Origin: Neorhizobium huautlense
GTDB lineage: Bacteria; Pseudomonadota; Alphaproteobacteria; Rhizobiales; Rhizobiaceae
NCBI RefSeq assembly: GCF_002968575.1
Contig: NZ_PVBM01000004.1
Location: 241,262-305,261 of the forward strand
Direction of reading: 5' to 3'
DNA: 64,000 nt
Each line of letters starts with the position of its first letter. Within the stretch, counting starts at the first letter, position 1. Positions 17,737 through 26,756 of this stretch are shown in pieces. The notes beneath the pieces are model-generated. The model worked only from the letters and a program-made list of their open reading frames with translations, did no database searches and was not told where the DNA came from. Position numbers and translations under genes: made by a program.

Positions 17737-17856
17737 CCCCCTCACCCGGCCTACGCTAACGCTCGGCCACCCCCTCCTCTAGGAGAGAGGAGAACGGGAG
17801 GCATTACAGCAACTTCCCTTCTCCCCATTGGGGAGAAGGTGCCGGCAGGCGGATGA
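17737..17856. repeat. Rhizobiales-type palindromic intergenic repeat
   Basis: The spacer holds two oppositely oriented CCCTCA(T/C)CCG-like ends (CCCCTCACCCGGCCT near 17738, and its reverse GGCGGATGAGGGG near 17848) around a perfect hairpin at 17818-17838 with arms CTTCTCCCC and GGGGAGAAG. The segment with GCCGGCAGGC plus the TTCTCCCC-loop-GGGGAGAA hairpin is a pattern I recall in many intergenic regions of Rhizobium, Brucella and Mesorhizobium. It is non-coding. The family name was not determined. Confidence 0.75.
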
Positions 17857-17858
17857 GG

Positions 17859-17878
17859 GGGCTCCGGGTTCGGAGCCC
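17859..17878 (-). terminator. Hairpin just after the binding-protein gene (attenuator or mRNA stabiliser)
   Basis: Perfect 8-bp inverted repeat, GGGCTCCG (17859-17866) and CGGAGCCC (17871-17878), with a 4-base loop, six bases downstream of the SBP stop on the minus strand. There is no T-run after it, so it more likely protects the 3' end of the SBP message or only attenuates transcription into the permease genes. Such an element between SBP and permeases is common in CUT1 operons such as malE-malF. Confidence 0.6.
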
Positions 17879-17884
17879 TATCCC

Positions 17885-19144
17885 TTACTTCTTCGCCAGA
17901 TGCTTCTGCTGCGCCTTGGTGAGATATTCAGCCCACTGGTCGGCAAGCTGCTTCGGGGTGATGTCGCCGAGAAGCGCCTGCTGTGAGGTCTTGATTGCCA
18001 AGGAATCCTTGAAGAAGGCAAACTCTTCCAGATAGGTCGGCATCACCGTCGGCACCGTGTTCGGATCGGCAAGTTCCTCAAACCAGCCCTTGAACTGGTC
18101 GCCCGCGTAGAACGGGTCCTGTTCGGCGGACGTATAGGCCGGCAGGGCGCCGATCTTCTTGTTCCACTCGAGATTGCCTTCCTTACCTTCCAGCGTCGCG
18201 ATCAGCTTCCACGACAGATCCTTGTCTTTCGTCGTGGAGAACATCGACCAGCCGGCATAACCGATGGTCGGGAAGGACTTGCCGTCAGGTCCTTTCGGCA
18301 GCGGGATGACCCCAAAATCCTCCTTCTTCATGCGCTCGGCGATCGCGATCAGCGCGTCCGGATCCTGATCGAGGAAGGCGCAGGTGCCGGAATAGAAGCC
18401 GGCGACGACTTCGTTGAAGCCCCAGTTGACGCTGTCCTTCGGTGCGTACCCCTTTTTGTAGAGATCGACCATCCACTCGATGCCCTTGGCCCAGCCTTCG
18501 CTGTTCATGGTCGAGGTACCGTCTTCCTTGAAATATTTGTTGTCGCCGGCCATCGAGGCGGCGAAGATCATCCAGCCGTTCAGGCCACCCGGGCCGCCGC
18601 GCATGCAGTAGCCATATTTGCCAGGCAGTTTGGAGACGGCTTCGGAGGCCTTGGTGAACTCGTCCATGGTCTTCGGCGGTTCCTTGACGCCGGCCTGCTC
18701 GAGCAGCTTCTTGTTGTAGAACATGGCACGCAGATAGAAGCCGTAAGGCAGCATATAGGCGGTCTTCTTGACGTCGCGGCCGAGTTCGAGCGCCCGGGGC
18801 GTCAGTTCCTTGGTCTGCTCCCACTTCGCAAGATAGGGCTCGAGGCTCTCCAGCATTCCGTTGTTGGCGTAGAGCGACAGCCAGGTATCGGGCATTTCCA
18901 TCACGTCCGGCGTGTCGCCGGCGGAAACCATGGTCGCGAATTTCTGAAAGGCCTCGTTCCACGGCAGCGAGATGATCTCGACCTTGGTGCCGGGATTGGC
19001 GGCTTCAAACTTCCCGACAATCGACTTCAGCGTTTCGGTGCGCTCCGGGCTGGTGATGACTTCGACCAGCTTGAGTGTGGTATCGGCCAGCGCGCTGCCG
19101 GCCATCAGCGTGGCAAAAAGTACGGTTGTTATTAGCGTCTTCAT
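17885..19144 (-). CDS. Extracellular sugar-type solute-binding protein (SBP family 1)
   Basis: 419 residues from ATG 19144, with ribosome site GGGAGAA seven bases ahead. A Sec signal peptide covers about residues 1-19 (TTVLFATLMAGSALA), cleaved before DTTLKLVE. The mature protein has family-1 features: KFEAANPGTKVEIISLPWNE near the N-terminus and GYAGWSMFSTTKDK in the C-terminal half. It captures the substrate in the periplasm for the permeases 16753 and 15918. Preceded by the PLP enzyme gene with a 32-base gap. Family 1 mainly binds oligo- and monosaccharides or polyol phosphates; the accompanying enzyme leaves the substrate open. Confidence 0.92.
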   Translation of the reverse strand: MKTLITTVLFATLMAGSALADTTLKLVEVITSPERTETLKSIVGKFEAANPGTKVEIISLPWNEAFQKFATMVSAGDTPDVMEMPDTWLSLYANNGMLESLEPYLAKWEQTKELTPRALELGRDVKKTAYMLPYGFYLRAMFYNKKLLEQAGVKEPPKTMDEFTKASEAVSKLPGKYGYCMRGGPGGLNGWMIFAASMAGDNKYFKEDGTSTMNSEGWAKGIEWMVDLYKKGYAPKDSVNWGFNEVVAGFYSGTCAFLDQDPDALIAIAERMKKEDFGVIPLPKGPDGKSFPTIGYAGWSMFSTTKDKDLSWKLIATLEGKEGNLEWNKKIGALPAYTSAEQDPFYAGDQFKGWFEELADPNTVPTVMPTYLEEFAFFKDSLAIKTSQQALLGDITPKQLADQWAEYLTKAQQKHLAKK

Positions 19145-19176
19145 TGTCGTTCTCCCAGTAGTTATCGGTTGATGCT

Positions 19177-20343
19177 TTAAGAGGCGACGGCGATCGCCTC
19201 CTGAAGATCGCTCCACAGCGCCTCGGTTCCCTCGAGGCCGACATGGAGACGGACGGACCGCGCATGAATGCCGAAGGCATGCGCGGAATTCGGCTGGGCC
19301 TTCTGCTGCAGGACCACTTCGCCTGGCACGATCAGGCTTTCGTGGCCGCCCCAGCTGACGCCGAGCTTGAAGAATTTGAGGTGGTCGGCAAAAGCGCGGA
19401 TATCGACGCCGTCGCGGAAGATGAACGAGAAGAGGCCCGACGTGCCGTTGAGCCCCGCCGGAAGCCGGTTCGCCAAGCCCGGATGGCAGACCTTTTCCAC
19501 CACGTCGAGTTCCTGCAGGCGGCGGGCGATAGTGAGGGCTGCAGCCTCATGTGCCTTCATGCGGATCGGCAGCGTCCTGAGCCCGCGGATCAGGAGCCAC
19601 GCGTCGAAGGGCGAAAGTTTGCCGCCGAGATAGGGATAGGCCTCGGCCTTCAGCCGGGCGATCATCTCCTTGGACCCCGCAACGACGCCTGCGACGACAT
19701 CGCTGTGGCCGCCGAGATATTTCGAGGCCGAATGGATGACGAGATCTACCCCTAGAGTTATCGGCCGCTGGAAGAAGGGGCTCGCCCAACTGTTGTCGAT
19801 CATCGACACTGCGCCATGTTTCCTGGCGAGCGCCGCCAGCGAACCGACGTCATGGGCTTCCATCACCCAGCTCGTCGGGCTTTCCATGTAGAAGACCTTG
19901 GCGCCCGGTAGCGCTTTGGCGACAGCCTCCTCGTCGCGGCCGTCGACATAGGTGACCTCGACCTTCATCCGCTTAAGGATGGTGCCGAACAGCCGGAATG
20001 CGTCGGGATAAACGTGGTTCACCGCCACGATCCGGTCACCCGGTTCGACAAAGCTCAGCACAGCAGACGAGATCGCCGACATACCGCTCGCGAAACCGAG
20101 GGCATCCTCCGCGCCCTCAAGTTTTGCCAGCATTTCCTCAAAGGCGCGTACGGTCGGATTGAGACCACGCGTGTAGATCGGCCGCATCTTCTCACCGCGA
20201 TAGGCGGAGATCATGTCGTCGTAGTCGGAGAAGGTGAAGAGCGAGGTCTGGAAGATCGGCGGAACCACCGCCTCTGCGAAATTGCCGTCGTCATGGGCGG
20301 TGATCAGCGAAGCGAGTTCGAATGGGTCGAGGCCGTCATTCAT
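19177..20343 (-). CDS. PLP-dependent Cys/Met metabolism enzyme (cystathionine gamma-synthase/beta-lyase-like)
   Basis: 388 residues, fold type I PLP enzyme. The cofactor lysine lies in VIHSASKYLGGHSD at about 195-208. YTRGLNPTVRAFEE (phosphate-binding Tyr and Arg of the neighbouring subunit), GMSAISSAV and IDNSWASP (cofactor Asp) are the other family blocks. It performs a beta- or gamma-elimination or replacement on a sulfur amino acid or related amine. Here it sits within a sugar-type ABC operon, after the FadR-like regulator (overlap ATGA 20340-20343). That linkage suggests a scavenged amino-acid-like or glycosylated substrate, which is inference. Confidence 0.88.
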   Translation of the reverse strand: MNDGLDPFELASLITAHDDGNFAEAVVPPIFQTSLFTFSDYDDMISAYRGEKMRPIYTRGLNPTVRAFEEMLAKLEGAEDALGFASGMSAISSAVLSFVEPGDRIVAVNHVYPDAFRLFGTILKRMKVEVTYVDGRDEEAVAKALPGAKVFYMESPTSWVMEAHDVGSLAALARKHGAVSMIDNSWASPFFQRPITLGVDLVIHSASKYLGGHSDVVAGVVAGSKEMIARLKAEAYPYLGGKLSPFDAWLLIRGLRTLPIRMKAHEAAALTIARRLQELDVVEKVCHPGLANRLPAGLNGTSGLFSFIFRDGVDIRAFADHLKFFKLGVSWGGHESLIVPGEVVLQQKAQPNSAHAFGIHARSVRLHVGLEGTEALWSDLQEAIAVAS

Positions 20344-21062
20344 TTGGACATTTCCTTGATATCTTCCTCGACGATCTGGAGAATCTTCAGTGTCTCGCCG
20401 CGCGCGGCTTCAGCATCCTGCGCGACGATCGCGTTGAACAGGGTCCGGTGGTAAGGGAAGGACCGGCGCGCGAAATCGAAACGTTCGAACGGGTGGCTCC
20501 AGAACCGCTCGAACGTTTCGCGCATCTGTTCAAGCAGCTGACGGAAGAGCGGATTGTGGGTAGCGTCGTAGATGGCGAGATGGAACGCCAGGTCTTCCGG
20601 CCCCGACGCGCCCTTGGCATGGTGGACCCGTTCCATCTCCTCCAGTCGCGCCTCGATGATCTTCAGGTCTTCTTCCGTCCGCATTCGCGCAGCAACCATT
20701 CCCGCTTCGCATTCCAGCCCCCTGCGTACCTGCAGCGTCTGCAAAAGCGCGTCGCGCAGGTTGGCGGTATCGAGCGACAGGGGCATATGGATCGTGCGCC
20801 GCGAAATGGGCTTTAGCAGGTAGTTCCCGCTTCCCTTTCGGGACTCGACGACGCCAAGCGCCTGAAACCAACGGATCGCCTCACGGATCGTCGAGCGCCC
20901 GACGCCGAGGGCTGCCATCAGCTCCCGCTCGGCCGGCAACCGGTCGCCTGCCTTCAGATCGCCGTTCTCCACGTAATCGGCCAGCGCCTCCCCGACTTGG
21001 CGAGCCCTGTCAATCGGGGGAAGCAGAGGGATTAGCCCACGACGTTCAAATTGGTCTGACAT
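20340..21062 (-). CDS. FadR/GntR family transcriptional regulator of the ABC operon
   Basis: 240 residues from ATG 21062; the open frame upstream to 21344 runs through the neighbouring divergent regulator and is not used. The winged-helix DNA-binding domain is at about 15-75, with RLPAERELMAALGVGRSTIREAIRWFQALGVVESRKGSGNYL (given here as RLPAERELMAALG and GVGRSTIREAIRWF). An FCD ligand-binding all-helical domain follows, with DLAFHLAIYDATHNP (metal His) at about 150. First gene of the 21062-14855 operon, so it probably regulates uptake and use of the transported compound. The divergent partner begins 148 bases away. Confidence 0.88.
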   Translation of the reverse strand: MSDQFERRGLIPLLPPIDRARQVGEALADYVENGDLKAGDRLPAERELMAALGVGRSTIREAIRWFQALGVVESRKGSGNYLLKPISRRTIHMPLSLDTANLRDALLQTLQVRRGLECEAGMVAARMRTEEDLKIIEARLEEMERVHHAKGASGPEDLAFHLAIYDATHNPLFRQLLEQMRETFERFWSHPFERFDFARRSFPYHRTLFNAIVAQDAEAARGETLKILQIVEEDIKEMSK

Positions 21063-21210
21063 CTGAGCAATAAAGATCCCTATCGGCTTTTTGTCAATGC
21101 GCTGGGAACGGAAATTGAGGAACCATTGCGCCCACCAGGCTCCGGGTCGGCCTCCCGGTAGTATGAAAGCTGTGCTAAGCTGCCGAGCAGCTTGACAGAT
21201 TGGCGCATCG

Positions 21211-21945
21211 ATGGAAGCTTTGGGCATGAACGGTTTGACTGATTGGCTATCTGATACAAGTCCGATCAGTCGGAAGAACGCGGCGGAAGCCATCTTCGAA
21301 GACCTCCGCTCAGCCATTACGTCAGGGCGGCTTGCCGTCGGCACCCGATTGCCCTCGGAAGCTCAGATGGCCGGCAGATATGGGGTAAGCCGACCCATTG
21401 TCCGCGAGGCGCTGCGCTCGCTCCAGACACTTGGCCTTACCCAGACGCGCACTGGCAGCGGCACCTATGTCCTGACCGCCTCACCCAACCCCGATCTCAA
21501 CTACGGCGGCTATTCTGCCCGCGATCTTATAGAGGCTCGCCCGTTTATCGAAGGCCCGGCCGCTGGATGGGCTGCCTTGCGACGCAGCGAGCAACAGCTG
21601 GCGGCGCTGCTCGCCATCTGTGACGAGATGGATAGGCAGACGGACCCACATCAATGGGTACTTCTGGATTCCGGGTTCCATAGTGCCATCGCCGAAGCTT
21701 CGGGAAATGCCGTTTTCGCGAAGATTGTCGCCGATGCCCGGGACGCGCTGATGCAGCAGTCCGAGCTGGTCAACCTCATGGCGGGGCGTCGCGTAGCGTC
21801 CAACATCGAGCATCGCCAGATCGTCGACGCGATCCGGGAGGGCTCGGAGGAGCGGGCGCGTAAAGCCATGGAAGCGCATCTCGGCGAGGTCAAGCAGGTC
21901 GTCACCACGATCATCGGAAACGATCCGGCACAACCACTGCAATAG
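21211..21945 (+). CDS. FadR/GntR family transcriptional regulator, candidate regulator of aspartase/asparagine genes
   Basis: 244 residues. N-terminal GntR winged helix at about 18-85 (RLPSEAQMAGRYGVSRPIVREALRSL, split as RLPSEAQMAGRYG and VSRPIVREALRSL) and wing GSGTYVLT; C-terminal FCD domain with DSGFHSAIAEASGN. An alternative Met five codons later is possible. It is convergent with aspA (end to end, sharing a hairpin) and divergent from the FadR gene. Given the paired palindromes in front of aspA and the permease, it is the best local candidate to bind them, in the manner of the R. etli AnsR repressor (recollection; not verified). Confidence 0.87.
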   Translation: MEALGMNGLTDWLSDTSPISRKNAAEAIFEDLRSAITSGRLAVGTRLPSEAQMAGRYGVSRPIVREALRSLQTLGLTQTRTGSGTYVLTASPNPDLNYGGYSARDLIEARPFIEGPAAGWAALRRSEQQLAALLAICDEMDRQTDPHQWVLLDSGFHSAIAEASGNAVFAKIVADARDALMQQSELVNLMAGRRVASNIEHRQIVDAIREGSEERARKAMEAHLGEVKQVVTTIIGNDPAQPLQ

Positions 21946-21969
21946 AGCGGCCCGTAACAGGCCGCTCTA
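21943..21969. terminator. Hairpin between convergent gntR and aspA genes
   Basis: Perfect 10-bp inverted repeat TAGAGCGGCC (21943-21952) and GGCCGCTCTA (21960-21969) with a 7-base loop. It begins in the stop codon of the regulator gene and lies 24 bases from the aspA stop. The arms are GC-rich and the following T-run is weak (tctcctatctt). Likely a shared bidirectional terminator. Confidence 0.75.
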
Positions 21970-21993
21970 TCTCCTATCTTAAAAGTGCTCACG

Positions 21994-23412
21994 CTATGCT
22001 TCGGCAGCAAGGCTTGCAGGCGACAGGTTTGCCAGATGCTCGGGTTTCAGCGCCTCCTCAAGTTGCGCCGCCGTCAGATGGCCCTGTTCGAGCACCACCT
22101 GCGGGACCGTTCGCCCGGTTGCGAGCGCCTCCTGCGCGACCTTCGTGGCTGCGTAATACCCGATAAGCGGATTGAGCGCCGTAGCCAGGCCGATCGATTC
22201 TTCCACGCGGCGCGCCATGATCTCCGGGTTCGCGCTGATACCATCGACGCAGCGCTCGGCCAGGATACGGCAGGCGGCGCTCAGATGGCTGATGCTCTCC
22301 GAAAGCGAACGGACGATGATCGGCTCGAAGGCATTCAGTTGCAACTGGCCCGCCTCGGCCGCCATGGTGATGGTGATGTCGTTGCCAATCACGGCGAAGG
22401 CAACTTGGTTGACCATTTCCGGTATAACCGGATTGACCTTGCCGGGCATGATGCTTGAGCCCGCCTGTACGGGAGGCAGATTGATCTCTCCGATCCCCGC
22501 CCTTGGACCGGATGAAAGCAGGCGCAGGTCGTTGCACGTCTTCGACAGCTTGACCGCGACGCGCTTCAGCACGCCGGAGAGGTGAACGAAGGCGCCGGGG
22601 TCCTGGGTCGCCTCGATCAGATCGCTCGCCGTCACCAGTGGCCGCCCCGTCAAACGTGAGAGATGGGCGCAGGCGCAGGCGGCGTATCCGGCGGGCGCGT
22701 TCAGGCCCGTGCCGATGGCGGTCGCGCCGAGATTGATCTCGTGGAGCAGCTTGGCGGACTCCAGAAGACGCGCCCTGTCCTCGCCGAGCATGACGGCGAA
22801 GGTGCGGAATTCCTGGCCGAGCGTCATCGGGACAGCGTCCTGAAGCTGCGTGCGCCCCATCTTGAGCATGCCGTCAAACTCGCACGCCTTCCGCTCGAAC
22901 GAGGCCTGCAAGATCTCCATCGATGCCGAAAGGCCGTCGATCGCCTCGATCAGCGCGACATTGACCGCCGTCGGATAGGCGTCGTTGGTCGACTGGCTCA
23001 GATTGACATGATCGTTGGGATGCAGGTGAGAGTAGTCGCCCTTGCGATGGCCGAGTAGTTCCAGCGCACGATTGGCGATCACCTCGTTCACGTTCATGTT
23101 GGTCGAAGTGCCTGCCCCGCCCTGAATGACATCAACCACGAACTGGTCGTGCAGCGCACCATTGCGAATTTCGCGGCATGCGAGGGCGATGGCCTCGAGC
23201 CGCCTGTCATCCAGAAGACCAAGCTCATGATTGGCAAGCGCTGCGGCCTCCTTCACAAAAGCCAGGCCGCGGACGAGGTGCGAAAAACGCCCGATCGGCA
23301 TGCCGGTAACCTGAAAATTCTCCACCGCCCGCGCGGTGTGAACGCCCCAATAGACCTCGGCCGGTACTTCCTTCGCTCCCAGCAGATCATATTCGATACG
23401 CATCTCGGCCAC
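21994..23412 (-). CDS. aspA: Aspartate ammonia-lyase (aspartase)
   Basis: 472 residues, the usual aspartase length. Converts L-aspartate to fumarate and ammonia in the cytoplasm. The fumarase/aspartase signature GSSIMPGKVNPVIPE, with the catalytic serine in the GSS loop, lies at about 318-332. The TSTNMNVNEV and SQSTNDAYPT blocks are two further conserved regions of the tetramer active site. It sits across a divergent 200-base promoter region from the asparagine permease and asparaginase genes, completing the pathway asparagine to aspartate to fumarate. Corresponds to ansB in the R. etli nomenclature. Confidence 0.95.
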   Translation of the reverse strand: MAEMRIEYDLLGAKEVPAEVYWGVHTARAVENFQVTGMPIGRFSHLVRGLAFVKEAAALANHELGLLDDRRLEAIALACREIRNGALHDQFVVDVIQGGAGTSTNMNVNEVIANRALELLGHRKGDYSHLHPNDHVNLSQSTNDAYPTAVNVALIEAIDGLSASMEILQASFERKACEFDGMLKMGRTQLQDAVPMTLGQEFRTFAVMLGEDRARLLESAKLLHEINLGATAIGTGLNAPAGYAACACAHLSRLTGRPLVTASDLIEATQDPGAFVHLSGVLKRVAVKLSKTCNDLRLLSSGPRAGIGEINLPPVQAGSSIMPGKVNPVIPEMVNQVAFAVIGNDITITMAAEAGQLQLNAFEPIIVRSLSESISHLSAACRILAERCVDGISANPEIMARRVEESIGLATALNPLIGYYAATKVAQEALATGRTVPQVVLEQGHLTAAQLEEALKPEHLANLSPASLAAEA

Positions 23413-23438
23413 ATTTTCCTCCTGGACTGATTACGGGT

Positions 23439-23465
23439 AAATCTGTAAAGCTGTTTGACAGATTT
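23439..23465. promoter_or_regulatory. Palindromic operator candidate upstream of aspA
   Basis: AAATCTGT (23439-23446) and ACAGATTT (23458-23465) form a perfect inverted repeat; nested in it is CTGTTTGACAG (23451-23461). The reverse complement of the latter differs by one base from the CTGTAAAACAG box at 23540-23550. It lies 27-53 bases upstream of the aspA start, a repressor position. FCD-type GntR proteins usually bind short palindromes of this size. Confidence 0.6.
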
Positions 23466-23539
23466 CCGCAAATGTCGCAAGAAGGGCTACAGATCGCCGA
23501 GCAACGTCTGCACAAGACGCAGAGATTGAAATCGAGAAT

Positions 23540-23550
23540 CTGTAAAACAG
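23540..23550. promoter_or_regulatory. Second operator candidate, upstream of the asparagine permease
   Basis: CTGTAAAACAG is an 11-base palindrome (CTGT, 3-base centre, ACAG) sharing CTGT(C/A)AAACAG with the box in front of aspA. It lies 65 bases upstream of the permease ATG. Two matching boxes in one divergent promoter region suggest a common regulator, probably the GntR protein encoded at 21211. Confidence 0.55.
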
Positions 23551-23614
23551 CTTAGAGAGGCGATCCCTTTACTGTTGCGGGGATCGTGGGAAAGCACGCT
23601 CATAGGGAGGAGCC

Positions 23615-25084
23615 ATGTCAACGGAAGCCATCAAAGCCGCCGCTGTCGACCGCGAAGTGTTCATCGAAGAGGATAGCGGGTATCATAAGGCGCTGAAGCC
23701 GCGCCAGATCCAGATGATCGCAATCGGAGGCGCGATCGGAACCGGTCTTTTTCTCGGGGCAGGCGGACGCCTTGCCCAAGCCGGACCCGCGCTCATCCTG
23801 GTCTATGCCCTTTGCGGCTTCTTTGCGTTCCTGGTCCTTCGTGCGCTCGGCGAGCTGATCATGCATCGTCCGAGCTCGGGTTCCTTCGTCTCCTATGCCC
23901 GCGAGTTCTACGGGGAAAAGACGGCCTTCGTCACCGGCTGGATGTATTGGCTGAACTGGGCGATGACCTCAGTGGCGGACGTGACCGCCGTCGCGCTCTA
24001 CATGAATTTCTTCAAACACTATGTGCCGTGGCTCGGCGGCATCGACCAATGGGTGTTCGCTCTCGTTGCGCTGGTGATCGTGCTGGCGATGAACCTCCTG
24101 TCGGTCAAGGTCTTCGGTGAACTGGAATTCTGGTTCAGCCTGATCAAGGTCCTGGCTCTTGCGACTTTCCTCTTAGTGGGCATCTACTTCGTCGTCTCCG
24201 GCACGCCGACTGACGGTCATCCTGCCGGCTTCAGCATCATCAGCGACAACGGAGGCCTTTTCCCCAACGGCATATTGCCGGCCTTCGTCATCATTCAGGG
24301 TGTCGTTTTCGCCTATGCCTCGATCGAGCTGATTGGCACCACCGCCGGTGAAACGGAGGACCCTCGCAAGGTCATGCCGGGCGCGATCCGCACGGTCGTT
24401 TTCCGCTTGATCGTCTTCTATGTCGGCTCGGTCCTGCTGCTCTCCCTGCTCCTGCCCTATACGGCATACAAAGCCGGCGAGAGCCCCTTCGTCACCTTCT
24501 TCGGGACGATCGGCGTCGAAGGTGCCGACATCATCATGAATCTGGTGGTGCTGACGGCCGTGCTTTCCTCGCTCAATGCGGGGCTCTACTCCACCGGTCG
24601 CATCCTGCACTCGATGGCGGTTTCCGGGTCGGCTCCGGCTGCTCTTGCGAAGATGAACAAGGCGGGCGTACCTTATGGCGGCATCGCGGTGACCGCCGTC
24701 GTCACCGTGATCGGCGTGGCGCTGAACGCGATTATCCCGGCCGCCGCTTTCGAGATCGCCCTCAACCTCTCGGCGCTTGGCATCATCTGCGCCTGGGGCG
24801 TCATCGTGCTTTGCCAGCTGAAGCTCTGGCACCTCTCCCGCCGGGGCGAGCTTGTCCGTCCGGATTTCCGCATGTTCGGTGCGCCCTATACCGGTATCCT
24901 GACGCTTCTTTTCCTCTTCGGCGTGCTGGTGCTGATGGCTTTCGACTATCCCGTCGGGACCTGGACCATCGCGTCGCTGGCGCTCATCGCGCCTGCGCTT
25001 GCCATCGGCTGGTATCTGTTGCGTGATCGCATCAACCGCCTTGCAGCAGAACGCACTCTTGCACCCGGGATCGCAGGTGAGTGA
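23615..25084 (+). CDS. ansP: L-asparagine permease (amino acid permease, APC superfamily)
   Basis: 489 residues with about 12 membrane segments. The N-terminal signature [13 protein letters not shown] at about 41-53 and [15 protein letters not shown] are typical of the AAT family (AnsP, GabP, AroP). A strong ribosome site (GGGAGGAG) precedes ATG 23615. Imports L-asparagine (or a related amino acid) by proton symport. Its last 8 bases overlap the asparaginase start, and it is divergent from aspartase; this is what favours asparagine among AAT substrates. Confidence 0.9.
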   Translation: MSTEAIKAAAVDREVFIEEDSGYHKALKPRQIQMIAIGGAIGTGLFLGAGGRLAQAGPALILVYALCGFFAFLVLRALGELIMHRPSSGSFVSYAREFYGEKTAFVTGWMYWLNWAMTSVADVTAVALYMNFFKHYVPWLGGIDQWVFALVALVIVLAMNLLSVKVFGELEFWFSLIKVLALATFLLVGIYFVVSGTPTDGHPAGFSIISDNGGLFPNGILPAFVIIQGVVFAYASIELIGTTAGETEDPRKVMPGAIRTVVFRLIVFYVGSVLLLSLLLPYTAYKAGESPFVTFFGTIGVEGADIIMNLVVLTAVLSSLNAGLYSTGRILHSMAVSGSAPAALAKMNKAGVPYGGIAVTAVVTVIGVALNAIIPAAAFEIALNLSALGIICAWGVIVLCQLKLWHLSRRGELVRPDFRMFGAPYTGILTLLFLFGVLVLMAFDYPVGTWTIASLALIAPALAIGWYLLRDRINRLAAERTLAPGIAGE

Positions 25085-26054
25085 ACGAGCGTTGAAAAAG
25101 AGCGCGACGAAGCCGTTGGTGGCGGTTATCGCCACCGGCGGCACCATTGCAAGCAAGCGCGGCACGAACGGCGCAAGCACCCCGACGCTTACCGGTGAGG
25201 ATCTTCTGGCGCTCCTCCCGCAGGCCGATGCGCATCTGCGTCCGGTCGACCTGATGTCGAAGGATTCCGCCAGCCTGACCTTGTCCGACATGCAGCGCGT
25301 CAGCGATGCCGTAAAGTTGGAGCTCAATGATGCCGATGTGGGAGGTATTGTCGTGCTGCACGGCACGGACGCGATGGAAGAAACCGCCCTGCTCGTCCAT
25401 CTGCAGCTTACGACGCAGAAACCGGTAATATTCACCGGTGCGCAATTCACGGCGGATCATCCCGACGCGGACGGCCCGGCAAACCTCTTAGCCGCCATCC
25501 GGCTCGCAACGGATCCCGCCAACGCGGAGCGGGGTGTTCTTGTAACCTTCGGCGGTCGAACCCTGCCCGCATGGGGGCTCTTCAAGCATAGCAGCGACGA
25601 GGCGGACGCTTTCCGGTCTGCCCGTTCGTTTCCCTTTGCCGAAAGTCCGCATCTGCCGGCGCCGGTCGACGGCATCCGCGTCGATATCGTCGCAATCTAT
25701 CCCGGCTGCGATGCCGCCCATATCCGGGCAAGCGTCGACGCAGGCGCCCATGGCATCGTGCTCGCGGCCCTCGGCTCCGGCAACGCCAATCCCGCCATAG
25801 TCGACGCCGTCAGGCACTGCACCGAGCGTGGCGTTTCCGTCGTTATCTCCAGCCGCGTTCCGGTGGGGCTTCTGACCCCTGGTTATGGCGGCGGTGGCGG
25901 CGGGCACGACCTGGCCAAGGCCGGCGCGGTTCATTCCCAGACGCTGCGCCCCGCCCAGGCGCGCATTCTTTTGTCCAGCCTGATCGCAAGCCAAAGCTCG
26001 GCCGAAACGATGGTGCGCGCGTTCAGCGACCAAAACCCCGCCGATGCGGAGTGA
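25077..26054 (+). CDS. ansA: L-asparaginase
   Basis: 325 residues from GTG 25077, which overlaps the permease stop; the frame extends further upstream only into the permease. TTG 25092 is an alternative. Hydrolyses L-asparagine to aspartate and ammonia. The first threonine nucleophile is in ATGGTIAS, the second catalytic triad motif in [10 protein letters not shown], and GSGNANPA supplies the C-terminal domain contact. No signal peptide, so cytoplasmic. This is a classical bacterial type I/II-like asparaginase, not the atypical R. etli enzyme that I recall. Operon with ansP, feeding AspA. Confidence 0.92.
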   Translation: MSERALKKSATKPLVAVIATGGTIASKRGTNGASTPTLTGEDLLALLPQADAHLRPVDLMSKDSASLTLSDMQRVSDAVKLELNDADVGGIVVLHGTDAMEETALLVHLQLTTQKPVIFTGAQFTADHPDADGPANLLAAIRLATDPANAERGVLVTFGGRTLPAWGLFKHSSDEADAFRSARSFPFAESPHLPAPVDGIRVDIVAIYPGCDAAHIRASVDAGAHGIVLAALGSGNANPAIVDAVRHCTERGVSVVISSRVPVGLLTPGYGGGGGGHDLAKAGAVHSQTLRPAQARILLSSLIASQSSAETMVRAFSDQNPADAE

Positions 26055-26196
26055 TGTGCGCCGCATGGCTTATTGAGACCTGCTTGCCTTGCTGGAGCTG
26101 TTCGCCACCTTTTTGCTTTGACGACTGAGCGGTGTTGCAAATACCATCGCCATGCCCCGTGGCCATGATATGACCCTGAGGCATGGAGACACAGAG

Positions 26197-26751
26197 ATGA
26201 GGCTTACTCTTTCCATCCTGAAACCTGTGGCGCTTGCCGCCGCCCTCGCCTGCCAGACATCCAGTGTTCTTGCTGATGCGCAGCCCATTCAGTGGAATGC
26301 CCTGCGACCTTCCGACCAGTCGACTGCGACAATGCCGTTGCCCGGCATGGCAATCAGCCGCTCGCAAGGCGAAACGCTCGCATGGCATGAAGAGGGACGC
26401 GTGATCGAACTGACGGGCTTCATCCTGCCGATCGATCAGGACGGCGATCTCGTCTACGAATTCATGCTGGTGCCGTGGGCCGGCGCATGCAGCCACAGCG
26501 CGCCGCCGCCGCCCAATCAACTGGTCCACGTGGTTTCGGACGAGCCTTTCCGGATGTCGCGCGTATACGAGGTCATCACTGTGACAGGCTCTTTGAGGCC
26601 TGGCCTCGACAAGGCGCAACTGTTCATCATGGATGGTGTGCGTATCCTTGATTACGGTTACAGCATGAGCAGTGCCAAGGTCACAAGAGTCACAGGCCTG
26701 CCGGACCCCGATCTGCGCTCGGTATCGCCACTCGGGGTCGTAGCAAGGTGA
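26197..26751 (+). CDS. DUF3299 family exported protein
   Basis: 184 residues from ATG 26197, just behind GGAGAC; an in-frame ATG at 26152 would displace the signal peptide. Signal peptide about 1-27 (hydrophobic LKPVALAAALACQTSSVLA). The mature part has the DUF3299 core: GFILPIDQDGD, EFMLVPWAGACSHSAPPPPNQ with a conserved Cys and His (possible metal ligands), then VYEVITVTGSL. Function unknown; periplasmic. Next to the metal-type ABC operon and convergent with it, so a metal-related role is possible. Confidence 0.83.
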   Translation: MRLTLSILKPVALAAALACQTSSVLADAQPIQWNALRPSDQSTATMPLPGMAISRSQGETLAWHEEGRVIELTGFILPIDQDGDLVYEFMLVPWAGACSHSAPPPPNQLVHVVSDEPFRMSRVYEVITVTGSLRPGLDKAQLFIMDGVRILDYGYSMSSAKVTRVTGLPDPDLRSVSPLGVVAR

Positions 26752-26756
26752 ATTCC

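Noticed and set aside
24173..25450. Minus-strand frame of 425 codons
   Set aside because: Antisense to ansP and ansA, which both carry intact family motifs.
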